64,000 nucleotides of DNA from CAWFFV01 sp963814985. GTDB lineage: Bacteria; Chloroflexota; Ktedonobacteria; Ktedonobacterales; Ktedonobacteraceae. Shown one piece after another: positions 1-12,000 of this stretch (position 1 is the stretch's first letter; each line of letters opens with the position of its first letter). The stretch is from positions 124,001 through 188,000 of the forward strand of contig CAWFFV010000027.1 of assembly GCA_963814985.1 (NCBI GenBank), written 5' to 3'. The notes beneath the pieces are model-generated. The model saw only the letters and a program-made list of their open reading frames with translations, was not told the DNA's origin and ran no database searches. A program made the translations under genes and the position numbers.

Positions 1-3000
1 TCAAGCGTTTCTCCCCAGAGGAGTCACGCTGTGCTTCGACAATAGCCACTTGTAGCTCCTGGTGCCTGGCGAGTGTGGCTTCAATTTCTCCTAACTCGAT
101 GCGCATGCCTCGAATCTTCACCTGGTGATCTACACGACCAATAAATTCGAGAGAACCGTCTGGCAAGTAACGTGCCAGATCGCCAGTTTTGTAGAGACGC
201 TCCCCCGGCACCTGACTAAGTGGATTTGGGATGAAATATTCGGCTGTAAGATCTCGACGGTTTAGGTAGCCCCGCGCGAGTCCAATACTTCCAATGTACA
301 ACTCTCCTGGTACGCCTTCGGGCACAGGGTGAAGATATCGATCCAGGAGATAGATTTGCGTGTTGGCAATAGGACGGCCAATAGGAACAATCTGACGCGT
401 GGACTCTCGCTCGCAGGCCCAGAATGTTACATCAATAGAGGCTTCTGTTGGCCCATAGAGATTATGGAGTTCCGCAGCGAACCTGGCAAAAAAGCGCTCC
501 TGAAACTCGAATGGGAGAATCTCACCGCTACATATGACCTTTCTCAGGCTGCTGCATGTCTCCAGACGAGATTCATCGAGAAATATATGGAGCATCGAAG
601 GTACAAAATGTAATACAGTGATCTGTTGTTCAGCGATAAGCTTCACAAGATAGGCGCTATCTTTATGACCTTCCGGCTCAGCCATTATCAGGCGAGCACC
701 GACAAGCAATGGCCAGAAAAACTCCCAGACGGAGACATCGAAACTGAAAGACGTCTTTTGCAGCACGCGATCGGTTCCCGTAAGGTGATAGGCTTCCTGC
801 ATCCAGAGGAGGCGGTTACAGATTCCTTCATGAGAAATCATGACACCTTTTGGTTTTCCAGTAGAGCCGGATGTATAGATCAGATATGCCACATTTCCAG
901 GTAGTGTCTTACACAATGGGTTTGTTCTGCTCTCTTGCCCAATTGCTGTGTCATTACAGAGTACATGGGTACTGTGTTGAGGGAGAACTGTGAGTAAGTG
1001 CTCCTGCGTTAATAGCACAGATATCCCAGCATCCTGCAATAGAAAAGCCAGTCGTTCTGCTGGATATGTTGGGTCTAAGGGTACATAAGCAGCTCCTGAC
1101 TTGAGAGTGGCAAGCAGGGCTATTACCATCTCTACAGAACGCTCCATGCAAATTCCTACCAGGGATTCTGTTCCCGCGTCTAGTTTTTGCAGGTGATGAG
1201 CCAGTTGATTGGCGCGATTATTCAGTTCTTGATAGGTTACCTGCTCATTCTGAAATACTACAGCTATGGCATCAGGAGTCTGTTCTGTCTGTATCTCAAC
1301 CCGCTGATGCAGACACAGATCAAGGGCGTAGTCGGTTCTTGTCTGGTTTCTCTCGTTCAATAATTGCAAGTATTCAGCTTCTGCAAAGAGTGAGAGATCT
1401 GAAATACGCTGTTCTGGATCGGCTGCCATTAGCTCGAGCAAGGCCATAAGATCAGTTTTGATGCGTTCAACGAGAGGGATATCAAAGATATCCGTGCTAT
1501 ACTTCAAGACTCCTGACAACCCATTCTTGCTCTCCCAGAGTGTAAGATCGAGATCAAAGACCGTTGTTTCAGCACTATTGGCCAGGAAATCAGTTGTCAA
1601 ACCAGGGAGAGCGACACGCAACCGAGGGTTATTCTGAAAGGCAAAGAGTGCCTGAAAGAGTGGATTACGACTCATGTCGCGTTCTGGATGTAATTCGGCC
1701 AGTAATTTTTCAAAAGGCAGATCCTGGTGGGCATAGGCACCGAGGGCAACAGAGCGCACACGACTAAGTAGCTCACGGAAAGTTGGATTACCCGACATGT
1801 CGGTACGCAGGAGCAGCGTGTTAATGAAGTTTCCAATCAAGCCTTCCAGTTCGGATGCGTTACGATTGGCAATGGGAGAGCCCACAACAATGTCATCCTG
1901 CCCACTATAGCGAGCAAGAATAGCCTGATAGGCCGCCAGAAGAGTCATATAGAGCGTTGCCCCTTCACGTTGACTCAAGGCTTTCAGTTTTTCGGTGAGC
2001 GGTGCAGGAACATGAAGCGGTAGGGTTGCGGCGCGGAAGGTTGGGAAGGCCGGTCGCGGACGGTCTGTAGGCAGTGTAAGTGTAGGGATATCCGCAAGCT
2101 GTTTACTCCAGTACTGTTGTAAATGCTCTAAGGTCTCGTTAGTCAATAGCTCGCGCTGCCAGCAGGCATAGTCAGCATATTGGAATGGCAAGTCAGACAG
2201 CGGCGAAGGCGTGTTCTCAGCGCAGGCAGTATAGAGTCGCGCAATTTCGCGCAGCAGCACCTCTGTTGCCCAGCCATCCAGGATGATTGCATGGCTGGTG
2301 AGCAACAATACATATTCCTCCTCTGCCAGATGAAGAATGGTGGTGCGTAGCAGAGGACCATGGGCGAGATCAAAGATCCTGTGTTTCTCCTGCTCTACCA
2401 GGTGCAAGATTGCAAGTTCCTGCTCGGTTTCCGAAAGTTCATGCATATTTATGATGGGGAGCAGGTGGGTCAGTTTGGGAGCAATGACCTGCTTGAGTGT
2501 ACCATCCTCTTTCACCACAAAGGTTGTGCGTAAAATTTCATGACGCCTGACAATCTCTTGTAGACTATGCTCCAATGCATGTACCTGTAAGGACCCACTC
2601 AGGCGTATGCCACCAAAAACAGTGTAGAGGTGCTGTTCTGGATTGAGCTGATCCAGAAACCACTGGCGCTCTTGTGTGAAGGAAAGAGGAAGGTCACGTT
2701 CGCGTGAGACTGGTACCAGTTGCGGTGTCTTCTCAAGCCTATTGCCTTGTAGAGCCTGCTTAATAGTCTTCGCCAGTTCGGCAATGGTAGATGAGGAGAA
2801 AAATGTTGCCCAGGGAAGAAGTCCGATACCAAAGCCGGACTGAATAGCCATGGCCAGTTGGGGAATGAGCAGCGAATGACCGCCCAGACTAAAGAAATTG
2901 TCATGAATACTGATCTGTTCAATATTTAAAAGACGGGACCAGATGCCTACCAGAATCTCAGTAATGGGGTCAATGGCTGCCACAAACTCTGTCTCCAGTA

Positions 3001-6000
3001 GAGAATGGCTGGTATCGGGCTCCGGAAGCGTACAACGATCTATTTTGCCATTGATGAGTAGAGGAAAGACTTCCAGGTATATAAAGATAGATGGCAGCAT
3101 ATAATCAGGAAGATGCTTGCGCAGAAAACCTCGGAGTTCTTTTTGTGACGCATATTTCTCTGGAGCCAATGTAATATAAGCAACCAGACGTTTGTGCTCA
3201 GTGCTATCCTCCCTTAGTAGTACCACACAACCGCTGATCGAGGGGTGCAGACTGAGTGCGGCCTCAATCTCGCCTAGCTCAATGCGGTAGCCGCGTAATT
3301 TGATCTGCTGGTCGCGTCGGCCCTGGAACTCGATACTACCGTCAGCACGATAGCGTCCTATGTCACCGGTCCGGTAGAGCCGTCCGCCAGGTTTTTCGCT
3401 CCACGGGTCAGGTACAAATGTTTCCGCTGTACGTTGGACATTGCTAATATAACCACGACCAACACCGACACCGCCAATGTAGATCTCACCCCAGATACCG
3501 ATTGGTTGCGGTTGTTGCTCTGTGTCGAGCACATACACACACAGATTAGGTACTGGCTTGCCAATGGGAGCTAGCACTCCCCATAACTCCAGATCTTCCA
3601 GGGAGTAAATTTCCTGATGGGTGACATCATCGGAGCACTCGGTGGGACCGTAAGCGTTGAGCAAGGGAGTAGATGTATAGCGCTGCAACCAACGCTTGCA
3701 TAGCTCAGTTGGCAGGGCCTCACCTGTGGGAATAACCCAGCGCAGTTGCTTCAGTTCGGCCTGTTCTATATCTCCCGCCTGCATATCAAGTAGAGCGTGT
3801 AGCCAGGAGGGTACTCCTTCCAGAATGCTGACATGATCGCGTTGCAGTCGCTGTAACATCGTTTTGGGGTCGGCAACCAACCACTCAGGATAGATACGCG
3901 CCTGTGAGCCGACCAGCCAGGGGGCCAGTAGTTGCCAAATAGAGATATCGAAGCATTGGGAAGCAGTCTGGGCTATGATGTCCAGCTTACACAAATTCAG
4001 GGCCGTGACTTTAGCCAGGAGATGATTGCGCATTCCGCGCTGTTCAACCATCACACCTTTGGGAAGGCCTGTAGAACCAGAGGTAAAGATGACATAAGCT
4101 AGCTGTGCATCTGAGTGGTTGTTATCATCAGGCCTGAAAGCGCCCGAGGGTTCTGTCGTCAGCAGTTGTTCCTGGTAAAGAACCTGTATGGGTATATGGA
4201 GAGCACTAATCAGTTGGGAAGCAAGATTCTGGCCACAAAGTAAGAGATGACATTGGCTCTGCTCCAGCATAGCACGCAAGCGAGCCGGTGGATGCTGTGG
4301 CTCCAGTGGCAGGTAGACCCCACCAGCTTTGAAGATGGCGAGTACGCTAATCGCCCACAAGACACTGCGTTGGCAATAGAGACCGATGATCTGTTCTGGC
4401 AGAACACCACGCTGTTGAAGATGGGCAGCAAGGCGATTTGCGCGGGCATTAAGCTCCCGATAGCTAAGTTGTTCGTGCTCATCACAGACAGCAACGGCGT
4501 CAGGTGTACGTTCAACCTGAGCATCAATGAGCTGACAGACACTGCTTGTTTCGAGATCAGTATGTTGAACAGTATTCCAGGCAAAAACGGTCTGCTCCCA
4601 CTCAGCGTGACTCAGTAGCGGGAGTTCCATAATAGATGCGTCCGGATGCTCAATGATGCCCTCTAAGAGCCTTTGATAGTGACCTACCAGACGTCCAATC
4701 GTGTCAGCATTAAAGAGTTCCGTATTATACTCAACATAGCCACTGAGAGCGTGCGAATTCTCTTGCAGAACGATAGAGAGATCGAAACGCGTGGTTTTGA
4801 CTTCGAATTCGAAAGGAGTCACTATCAACCCCGAGGGTTGAGACTGCGCCAGGGGAACATTTTGCAGTACAAACATTGACTGGAAGATTGGATTGCGACC
4901 TGTACTTCGTTCTGGTTGAAGAATCTCAACCAGTTTCTCGAATGGCACATCCTGGTGTTCATAAGCGGCAAGCGCCACCTGGCGAACACGTTGCAGTAAT
5001 TCGCGAAAGCTCGGTTTTCCCGCCAGACTGGTACGAAATACCAATGTATTCACAAAGCAGCCTAGCAATGGCTCCAATTCAAACTGAATGCGTCCAGCAA
5101 CTGGACTACCTACAATTACATCCTCCTGAAGCGTATAGCGATAGAGCAGCACATCGAACGCAGCCAGCAGCAGCATAAAGAGCGTTGCGCCTTCTTGCTG
5201 GCTCAACTGGTTTGCAGCCTGGTATAACTGGCCTGGCATAGACCAGTTATAACGCCGACCATGATGCATGAGAATGCCGGGGCGTGGGCGGTCAGAAGGT
5301 AGTTCCAGGATAGGCAATGGGCTGGCAAGTTGTCGTTGCCAGTAGCTGATCTGCCCATCGAGTGATTTACTCTCCAACCATTGGCGCTGCCAGCAAGCAT
5401 AATCTGCATATTGGATAGGCAAATCTGGCAAGGAAGAAGGCGAGCCATGACAGTAGGCTTGATAGAGGACAACCAGCTCTTTGACAAAGAGTTCTAGCGA
5501 CCAGGCATCAGTGACAATATGGTGCATCGTAATTACCAATATATGCACATCAGGCTCTAATTGTAAGAGATGAATACGCCAGGGGAACTGTTTCGTCAGA
5601 CGAAAAGAACGTTGCATTTCCATCTCGACCCACTGACGTGCCGCATCTTCTCGCTCGCTGTAGGGCAGCGCTTGTAGATCACTTATCGGTACCTTAATGT
5701 GAAGAGTCTCTATAGGCTGAATACGTTGAATGGGTCCTTCGTCTGTTAAGGGAAAGATTGTGCGCATAACTTCGTGACGTTGTACAATGGTAGTGATGGT
5801 CTGATTAAGTCCTTCATAGTTAAGCTCATTGCGTAAATGCAACGAGATCATCTCATTGTAAGCTGCGCTCTCAGGGTCAAACTGTTGGAGGAACCAGAGG
5901 CGTTGTTGCGCAAATGACAGAGGCACAGTGCTGCCAGGCAATCGATGTGGAATCGTAACGACCGGGGCTTTTTGTTCAATCTTGCGCTGCAGACGTTTAC

Positions 6001-6067
6001 TTAGTAAGGCCTGTTGTTCGGGCGAAAGTGTACTTCGCCGTTTCGCAAGCTCATCTTTCGTATACAT
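1..6067 (-). CDS. NRPS, C-A-PCP-C-A(Ser), cut by left window edge
   Basis: Non-ribosomal peptide synthetase of about 2022 visible residues, open without a break to the left edge. The start ATG at 6067 gives MYTKDELAKRR followed by LSPEQQALL, a usual NRPS N-terminal helix, and overlaps the PKS stop by 17 bp, so translation is probably coupled. Order: C1 (about 45-470, LCL-like, HHIVTDA), A1 (about 490-990, TSGSTGLPKG), PCP1 (GGHSL, Ser near 1061), C2 (about 1115-1540, SHAIILDG: first His replaced, catalytic second His kept), A2 (from about 1560, truncated). By-eye pocket positions: A1 D-I-W-E-I-T-A-D-D, not assigned; A2 D-V-W-H-I-S-L-I-D, a good match to Ser. C1 probably accepts the polyketide chain from the PKS just upstream. 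The C-terminal end, including any second PCP or release domain, lies outside. Confidence 0.96.
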   Translation of the reverse strand, partial: MYTKDELAKRRSTLSPEQQALLSKRLQRKIEQKAPVVTIPHRLPGSTVPLSFAQQRLWFLQQFDPESAAYNEMISLHLRNELNYEGLNQTITTIVQRHEVMRTIFPLTDEGPIQRIQPIETLHIKVPISDLQALPYSEREDAARQWVEMEMQRSFRLTKQFPWRIHLLQLEPDVHILVITMHHIVTDAWSLELFVKELVVLYQAYCHGSPSSLPDLPIQYADYACWQRQWLESKSLDGQISYWQRQLASPLPILELPSDRPRPGILMHHGRRYNWSMPGQLYQAANQLSQQEGATLFMLLLAAFDVLLYRYTLQEDVIVGSPVAGRIQFELEPLLGCFVNTLVFRTSLAGKPSFRELLQRVRQVALAAYEHQDVPFEKLVEILQPERSTGRNPIFQSMFVLQNVPLAQSQPSGLIVTPFEFEVKTTRFDLSIVLQENSHALSGYVEYNTELFNADTIGRLVGHYQRLLEGIIEHPDASIMELPLLSHAEWEQTVFAWNTVQHTDLETSSVCQLIDAQVERTPDAVAVCDEHEQLSYRELNARANRLAAHLQQRGVLPEQIIGLYCQRSVLWAISVLAIFKAGGVYLPLEPQHPPARLRAMLEQSQCHLLLCGQNLASQLISALHIPIQVLYQEQLLTTEPSGAFRPDDNNHSDAQLAYVIFTSGSTGLPKGVMVEQRGMRNHLLAKVTALNLCKLDIIAQTASQCFDISIWQLLAPWLVGSQARIYPEWLVADPKTMLQRLQRDHVSILEGVPSWLHALLDMQAGDIEQAELKQLRWVIPTGEALPTELCKRWLQRYTSTPLLNAYGPTECSDDVTHQEIYSLEDLELWGVLAPIGKPVPNLCVYVLDTEQQPQPIGIWGEIYIGGVGVGRGYISNVQRTAETFVPDPWSEKPGGRLYRTGDIGRYRADGSIEFQGRRDQQIKLRGYRIELGEIEAALSLHPSISGCVVLLREDSTEHKRLVAYITLAPEKYASQKELRGFLRKHLPDYMLPSIFIYLEVFPLLINGKIDRCTLPEPDTSHSLLETEFVAAIDPITEILVGIWSRLLNIEQISIHDNFFSLGGHSLLIPQLAMAIQSGFGIGLLPWATFFSSSTIAELAKTIKQALQGNRLEKTPQLVPVSRERDLPLSFTQERQWFLDQLNPEQHLYTVFGGIRLSGSLQVHALEHSLQEIVRRHEILRTTFVVKEDGTLKQVIAPKLTHLLPIINMHELSETEQELAILHLVEQEKHRIFDLAHGPLLRTTILHLAEEEYVLLLTSHAIILDGWATEVLLREIARLYTACAENTPSPLSDLPFQYADYACWQRELLTNETLEHLQQYWSKQLADIPTLTLPTDRPRPAFPTFRAATLPLHVPAPLTEKLKALSQREGATLYMTLLAAYQAILARYSGQDDIVVGSPIANRNASELEGLIGNFINTLLLRTDMSGNPTFRELLSRVRSVALGAYAHQDLPFEKLLAELHPERDMSRNPLFQALFAFQNNPRLRVALPGLTTDFLANSAETTVFDLDLTLWESKNGLSGVLKYSTDIFDIPLVERIKTDLMALLELMAADPEQRISDLSLFAEAEYLQLLNERNQTRTDYALDLCLHQRVEIQTEQTPDAIAVVFQNEQVTYQELNNRANQLAHHLQKLDAGTESLVGICMERSVEMVIALLATLKSGAAYVPLDPTYPAERLAFLLQDAGISVLLTQEHLLTVLPQHSTHVLCNDTAIGQESRTNPLCKTLPGNVAYLIYTSGSTGKPKGVMISHEGICNRLLWMQEAYHLTGTDRVLQKTSFSFDVSVWEFFWPLLVGARLIMAEPEGHKDSAYLVKLIAEQQITVLHFVPSMLHIFLDESRLETCSSLRKVICSGEILPFEFQERFFARFAAELHNLYGPTEASIDVTFWACERESTRQIVPIGRPIANTQIYLLDRYLHPVPEGVPGELYIGSIGLARGYLNRRDLTAEYFIPNPLSQVPGERLYKTGDLARYLPDGSLEFIGRVDHQVKIRGMRIELGEIEATLARHQELQVAIVEAQRDSSGEKRL

Positions 6068-9000
6068 GTTCCTGCACCTCATCGTTTAACTGCTCAATCT
6101 CTTCGATTACCATCATTTCTATGGCTACGGCCAGTTCCGCTATGGTGGGAGCCTCAAAAATCGTTACCAGGCGCACGTCGACTTGAAAGGTCTGGCGGAG
6201 ACGAACGATCAATTGCGTACCCATCAGTGAATGTCCACCCAACTCGAAGAAATTGTCATGAATACCAATCTGCTCTACTCCAAGCAGAGTACTCCAGATC
6301 TCCGCGATCTCTTGCTCCATTTCGCTTTCCGGCGCAACGTACTCAGTGCCCAGGATCGGACGAGGATAGGTGGTCGTTTTCATCTGCGCTTGACGGAAAT
6401 CAGCAACATCCTGTAAGAGCGTAGCAGTCGAAGAGCGTTGACTATTTTCAAGCATGAGCTGAAAATCTTCGGTTGAGACAACCACCTGAGTCAGGCGTCT
6501 CTGTAAGATACGAGAGAGGGCCTCTGCTCCCTCTTCAAAGCTGATGCCAAACTTATGGCGTCGCAGCCTGAAATATTGTTGGGCCTCCAGAGGAAAGCCA
6601 GACAGACCATCATCCCAGGCATTCCATTGCCACTCGCTCCAGTTAATAGAGATGGTCGGATAGTTGTGCGAGGATTGATTATGAGCATAGGCATCGAGGA
6701 AGGCATTGGCTGCACAATAGTCAACCTGTCCTGGTCCACCACCGGTGGCAGAGCAGATGGAGGAGAACAGAACGAGAAAATCGAGCGGGATGTGCTGCAA
6801 GACACGCGCTAATGTCTGTGTTCCTCGCACCTTGGAGGCAAACACTTTTTCTGTATCCTCCGGTGTTTTGAGCTGTATCAAGCCAGAACCGGGCATGCCA
6901 GCGACGTGGAGTACACCATGGAGAGTTCCAAAGGTTGCAAGTGTTTGCTGAATAACCGCTTGCATCTGCGCTTCATTATTCACATCCGCCTGGGCAATGA
7001 TAACCTCGGCCCCCCATTGTTCCAGTTCCTTGATCTGGCGTATCTGGCGACCAACAGTGCTGGTAGCTGCATCCACTTGCGTGAGGAGTGCAGGCCAGTC
7101 CTGACGGTGAGGGAATGGTGAGCGTCCCGTCAGTATCAGGCGAGCCTGGACTTTCTTTGCCAGATACGCTGCCATAGCCAGGCCAATGCCTCCAAGGCCA
7201 CCAGTGATCAAGTAGACACCGTTGGGACGGAAGGAATCGTCCTGCATATTCTGGTCAGCAAGCTCGAACGGCTCGAAGGATTGTAGCCAGCGATGAGAAC
7301 CACGCAGGGCTACAACTGTATCAGATGTGTTGGCCAACAATTCACCAAGCAAGCGATCACATATATCTGAAAACCCTTTTTCATGACTATAGGAAATATC
7401 GATACTGCGGCAGCGCATCTGTGGATGTTCTTGAGGAATAACCTTGCAGGGACCGAGAATGGTAGCTTTGGCAGGACATATGCGTTCATGAGCAGTAACA
7501 TCCTGCATGTCGCTGGAGATGATGCTGAGCTGGCAGTTATCCATACCCAGGTTCCCCAATGCCTGGGTGAGACTGATCAAGCTATAAAAACCGCACTCTA
7601 GAAAAGTCTCTAGCGGCTCTGTTTGTTCATATGATGCAGCAGGTAGTCCCACCGTCCACAGGTGGATGATCTGCTGAGGTGATTGGCCCTGTTTGCGTAG
7701 TTCCTTCAGTAGTAAGACATAATCCTCTCTAGCGTTTTGTGAGATCGTATAGTTGTCCGGTCCTAATCTTGCGAACGAGGTGCCAGCCTGCACGGTAATG
7801 ACAGTATGCCCAAGTTGTACTAGATGGATTGCGAGGCGCTTACCAACGTCAGAGGTATCCAGGAAAAGTAGCCAGCACTGAGCAGGCTGCTTCAGAGCAC
7901 GACCAATTGGCAGATAAGGTGCAGAGCGCTTCCAGGAAGGATGGTAGAACCAATGCTCCATATCTAAACGTGCTGTTGCTTCCTGTTCCATTCTAGCGGT
8001 AATAGGATCGGTGGCAGGAGTTTTGATTGATTCAAGCCAGTAACGTTGACGCTCAAATGGATAGGTGGGCAAAGAAACGCGCTGTCGCCGCTCGTCCGCA
8101 TAATAGTTGTGCCAGTTTATGGTTACACCGGTTTGCCAGAGTTTTCCGAGTAAAGTGAGAAGAAACACCATTTCAGACTGTTGTTCACGACCTGCTGGTA
8201 ATGTGGGAAGCACCAGAGCTCTGCGTTCAACATCACAGGCCGGGTGTTGTTTGACAAATGAAGAGAGTGACGACCCTGGACCAATCTCCAGTAGCACACT
8301 CTCCGTTGTTTGCAGTACCTGCGCTATACCGTCCGCAAAACGCACGGTCTGACACATATGTTGTGCCCAGTAGTTGGGATCGGTAGCCTGTTCAGCGGTA
8401 ATCCAGGTGCCGGTCACGTTCGAGATATAAGGGATCTTGGGAGGATGCAACTTGAATGTACGGGTCAGCTCGGCGACTTGCTTTTGCAGAGGTTCTAGCA
8501 TTGTTGAATGGAACGCATGCGTTGTCTCTACGTGCCGATAAGCGATGCCGCGTTGATCTAAGCGCCCTGCAATCTCGTTGAGCGCAGCCTGTGGACCAGC
8601 CAGCACACAGGTATGTGGTCCGTTGATCACAGCCAGGCTAACCTGTGGGTTCAAGTAGAGGCGTACCTCCTGCTCGGAAAGTGCTACAGTCAGCATTGAG
8701 CCTGCTGGTTGGGCCTGGATAAGTTGGGCACGGCGTGCCACCAGGGTTAAGGCATCTTCCAAAGAAAGGACACCAGCCAGGCAGGCTGCGACATATTCAC
8801 CCAGGCTATAACCTGACATGACCTGAGGGTAGAGACCCCAGTGCATGAGCAATTGGGCCAGGGCGTATTCAACCACAAACAGCACAGGCTGGACCAGTGC
8901 TGTCTGAGCCAACAGTTCCCTGGACGTCGAAGCATGGCTGCCGTTGTGTCCATTGTTATGTGCGTAGGAGCGACCATTGCGCCCCAGAACCGCATGCATC

Positions 9001-12000
9001 TCTGCTGACTTTGTCGTAAGCCGAGCAGGAACTGTTTTCTCCGGGAAGAGCACTTCACGTATATCTCTGTTCATAACACGTTGCAGAATTGTGCAACAGC
9101 GATCCAGCGTCTCGCGGAAGAACGGTTCCTGCTGATATAGTTCCTGGGTCATTCCCACATAATGTTCACCAACACCCGCAAAGAGAAAGGCCACTGGTCG
9201 ATCGGTCCTATTCTCGGTTAGGAGCGGCAGAGGTCCAGTAAGCAGATCCTGGGCCTCCTCTCTGTTGCGACAGAGCAGGACACTGCGTCGTTCGAAGCGT
9301 CGTCTCCCTACCTGCAAGGTGTAGGCTACATCGGCCAGATTGTACTGGGGTTCCTGTTCCAGTGTCTCTCGTAAGCGCTGCTTGATCTGCTCCAGTGCGG
9401 TCTCCGTACGGGCCGAGAGTACAAGCAGTTGCCAGGAACGAGAAGGACCTGAAGGTTCACGCAGAGATGCCTCCTCAACAATCACATGGGCATTGGTGCC
9501 ACCCATACCCAGCGAATTGATCCCCGCACGACGAGGTGTGGCAGTGCGAGGCCAGGGCCGTAAGTATGTATTGACGAAGAATGGACTCCGCTCAAAATCG
9601 ATCTCTGGATTGGGGGATTGATAATGTAAGCTTGCTGGGATTTGCTCATTGCGTAGAGCCAGAACTGTCTTGATCAGCCCAGAGACACCTGCAGCACGAT
9701 CCAGGTGCCCGACGTTGGTTTTGACTGAGCCGATGGCACAATAGTTGACACGGTCGGTCTGGGTTCGATAGGCCCTGGTCAGGGAGGCCATTTCGATGGG
9801 ATCGCCCAGTTCAGTGGCAGTGCCATGAGCTTCGACATAACTGATGCTTTCAGCGGAAACGCCCGCATTGGCTAAGGCCGTCTGCACCACTGCGGCCTGC
9901 CCAACCACGCTTGGAGCGGCATAGCTTACCTTGAGGGAGCCATCATTGTTGACGGCAGATCCTTTGATGACTGCCAGAATGTTATCACCATCTGAAAGAG
10001 CATCCGAAAGTCGTTTGAGCGCAACGACGCCAACACCATCACCAAACATGCTCCCCCTGGCTTCAGCATCAAAGGTGTGGCAGTGACCATCGGGAGACTC
10101 CATACCTCCAGGTTCATAGAGATGTCCCTGGATAGAGGGCACCAGGATGGAGGCACCACCAGCTAGAGCCAGGTCACATTCACCGTTGAGCAGGCTCTGA
10201 CAGGCCAGATGAACAGCCACCAGCGAGGTCGAACAGAAGGTTTGCACTGTCAGGCTGGGTCCGCGCAGATTGAGTTTATAGGAGACTGAGGAGGTCAGCG
10301 AGTCTTTGTCGTTGCCGGCTAGAAGCAGATGGCTGTTGGTAGCCTGTACCAGCGCAGGGTCAGCGGAGAGAATATAGGTACTGATATTGGTACCACCAAA
10401 GACGCTGATCAAGCCATTGTAGGTCTGACTATCATAACCTGCCTGTTCCAGGGCTTCCCAGGCACATTCAAGGAAGAGGCGATGCTGTGGATCGGTCAGT
10501 TCGGCCTCGCGTGGACTATAGCCGAAGAAGGCTGCATCGAAGCCCTGAACCAGTTCTGGCGAGAGAATTGGGCGGGCTGGCACATAGTTGGGAGCCTGAA
10601 TGTGGGTCAAATCAACGCCCGCCGCCTCCAGTTCCTCAGGGGTAAAGAAGCTAATGCTCTCAACACCTGCTTGAAGGTTCTGCCAGAACTGTTCAACGGT
10701 ACTGGCACCAGGAAAGCGTCCACTCATGCCAACAAGTGCAATCTCCTGGTTGCCAACTGTCTGGCGAACCCTGGCCCGTCGTTCGGCAAGTGTATCTGTT
10801 ACCTGTACAGGTTTCGGCTCAGGCCGTAGATAGTGGGTGAGGGCACTGATTGTGGGAGCTTCGAAGAGTGCTACAGCAGGAATGGGTCGGCGGAAAGCCT
10901 TCTTGAGCTTACTGATGAGTTGGATAGCGATCAGTGAGTTACCGCCCAGGTCAAAGAAGTTCTCATAGATGCCTACGTCCTGTACACCCAGCACATCTTG
11001 CCAGACCATGCGGATGGTGTGTTCGTAGTCATCACTGGATGGAACTGAGGCGGCCCGAGGCGTGCTCTGTTCCATCTCTTGTAAGAGATCCAGGCAAATC
11101 CACTGCTTCAGGCGGGTGTGGAGATCACCCGTAGAATTGACCAGGTGGGTGTGGCCACTGATTAAAGCACGAAGCATGGCTTCGATGGCCTCTGATGGCT
11201 GCATAGCAAACGCAGCAATAGTGGCTCCCAGCATGCCATGTGCATTCTGCTTGACCAGCCAGGTATCCCAATTGACGGTGAACCAGGGAGTCTTAGCGTA
11301 CTGATTATAGCGCTGAGCGAAGGCGTCCAGAAAGATATTGGAAGCGGTATAAGCCACAAAACCCAGTCCGCCCAACACGGCTGAGAGCGAAGAGAAGAGT
11401 AAACAAAAATCTAGCTCGATGTTCTCCACCGCCTGAGCCAGAGCATAGGTGCCATAAACTTTGGACTGGAAGTGCATTTCGCAGGCAGCTTGATCGATCT
11501 CCTGAACCAACTTGAATGCATTGGAGTCGTCCGTAATACCAGCGGCGTGAAAGACACCATGAAGAGTTCCAAAGATAGAGCGCGTCTCCTGTATAATAGA
11601 GTGCAACTGCTCAGCATCAGCAACATTGGCTTGATAAATCAGAATCTGGGCCCCTTGCTTCTCCATTGCTTGCAAACGAACGATCTTGAGGCTAAGTGGA
11701 TCATCAGCCGGATGGGTTTGTACCCATTCAGACCACTGTTGGCGAGGGGGTAAGCCAGAGCGACCCAGGAGGATCAGGCGCGCTTCAAAGGTGTGAGCCA
11801 GATATTCTGCCAGGACAAGGCCGATACCTCCCAGACCACCAGTAATCAGATAGATACCATGTTGGCGGAATGGCAGTCGTTCAGGTGAAGAGGGCGGAAG
11901 TGAGACGGCTGTATACTCTTGAATCCAGCGCTTTCCCTGTCGGTAGGCTACTACATTCGTTGTAGGATGTAGACACTCAGCTATTAGTGTGGCTGCCAGT

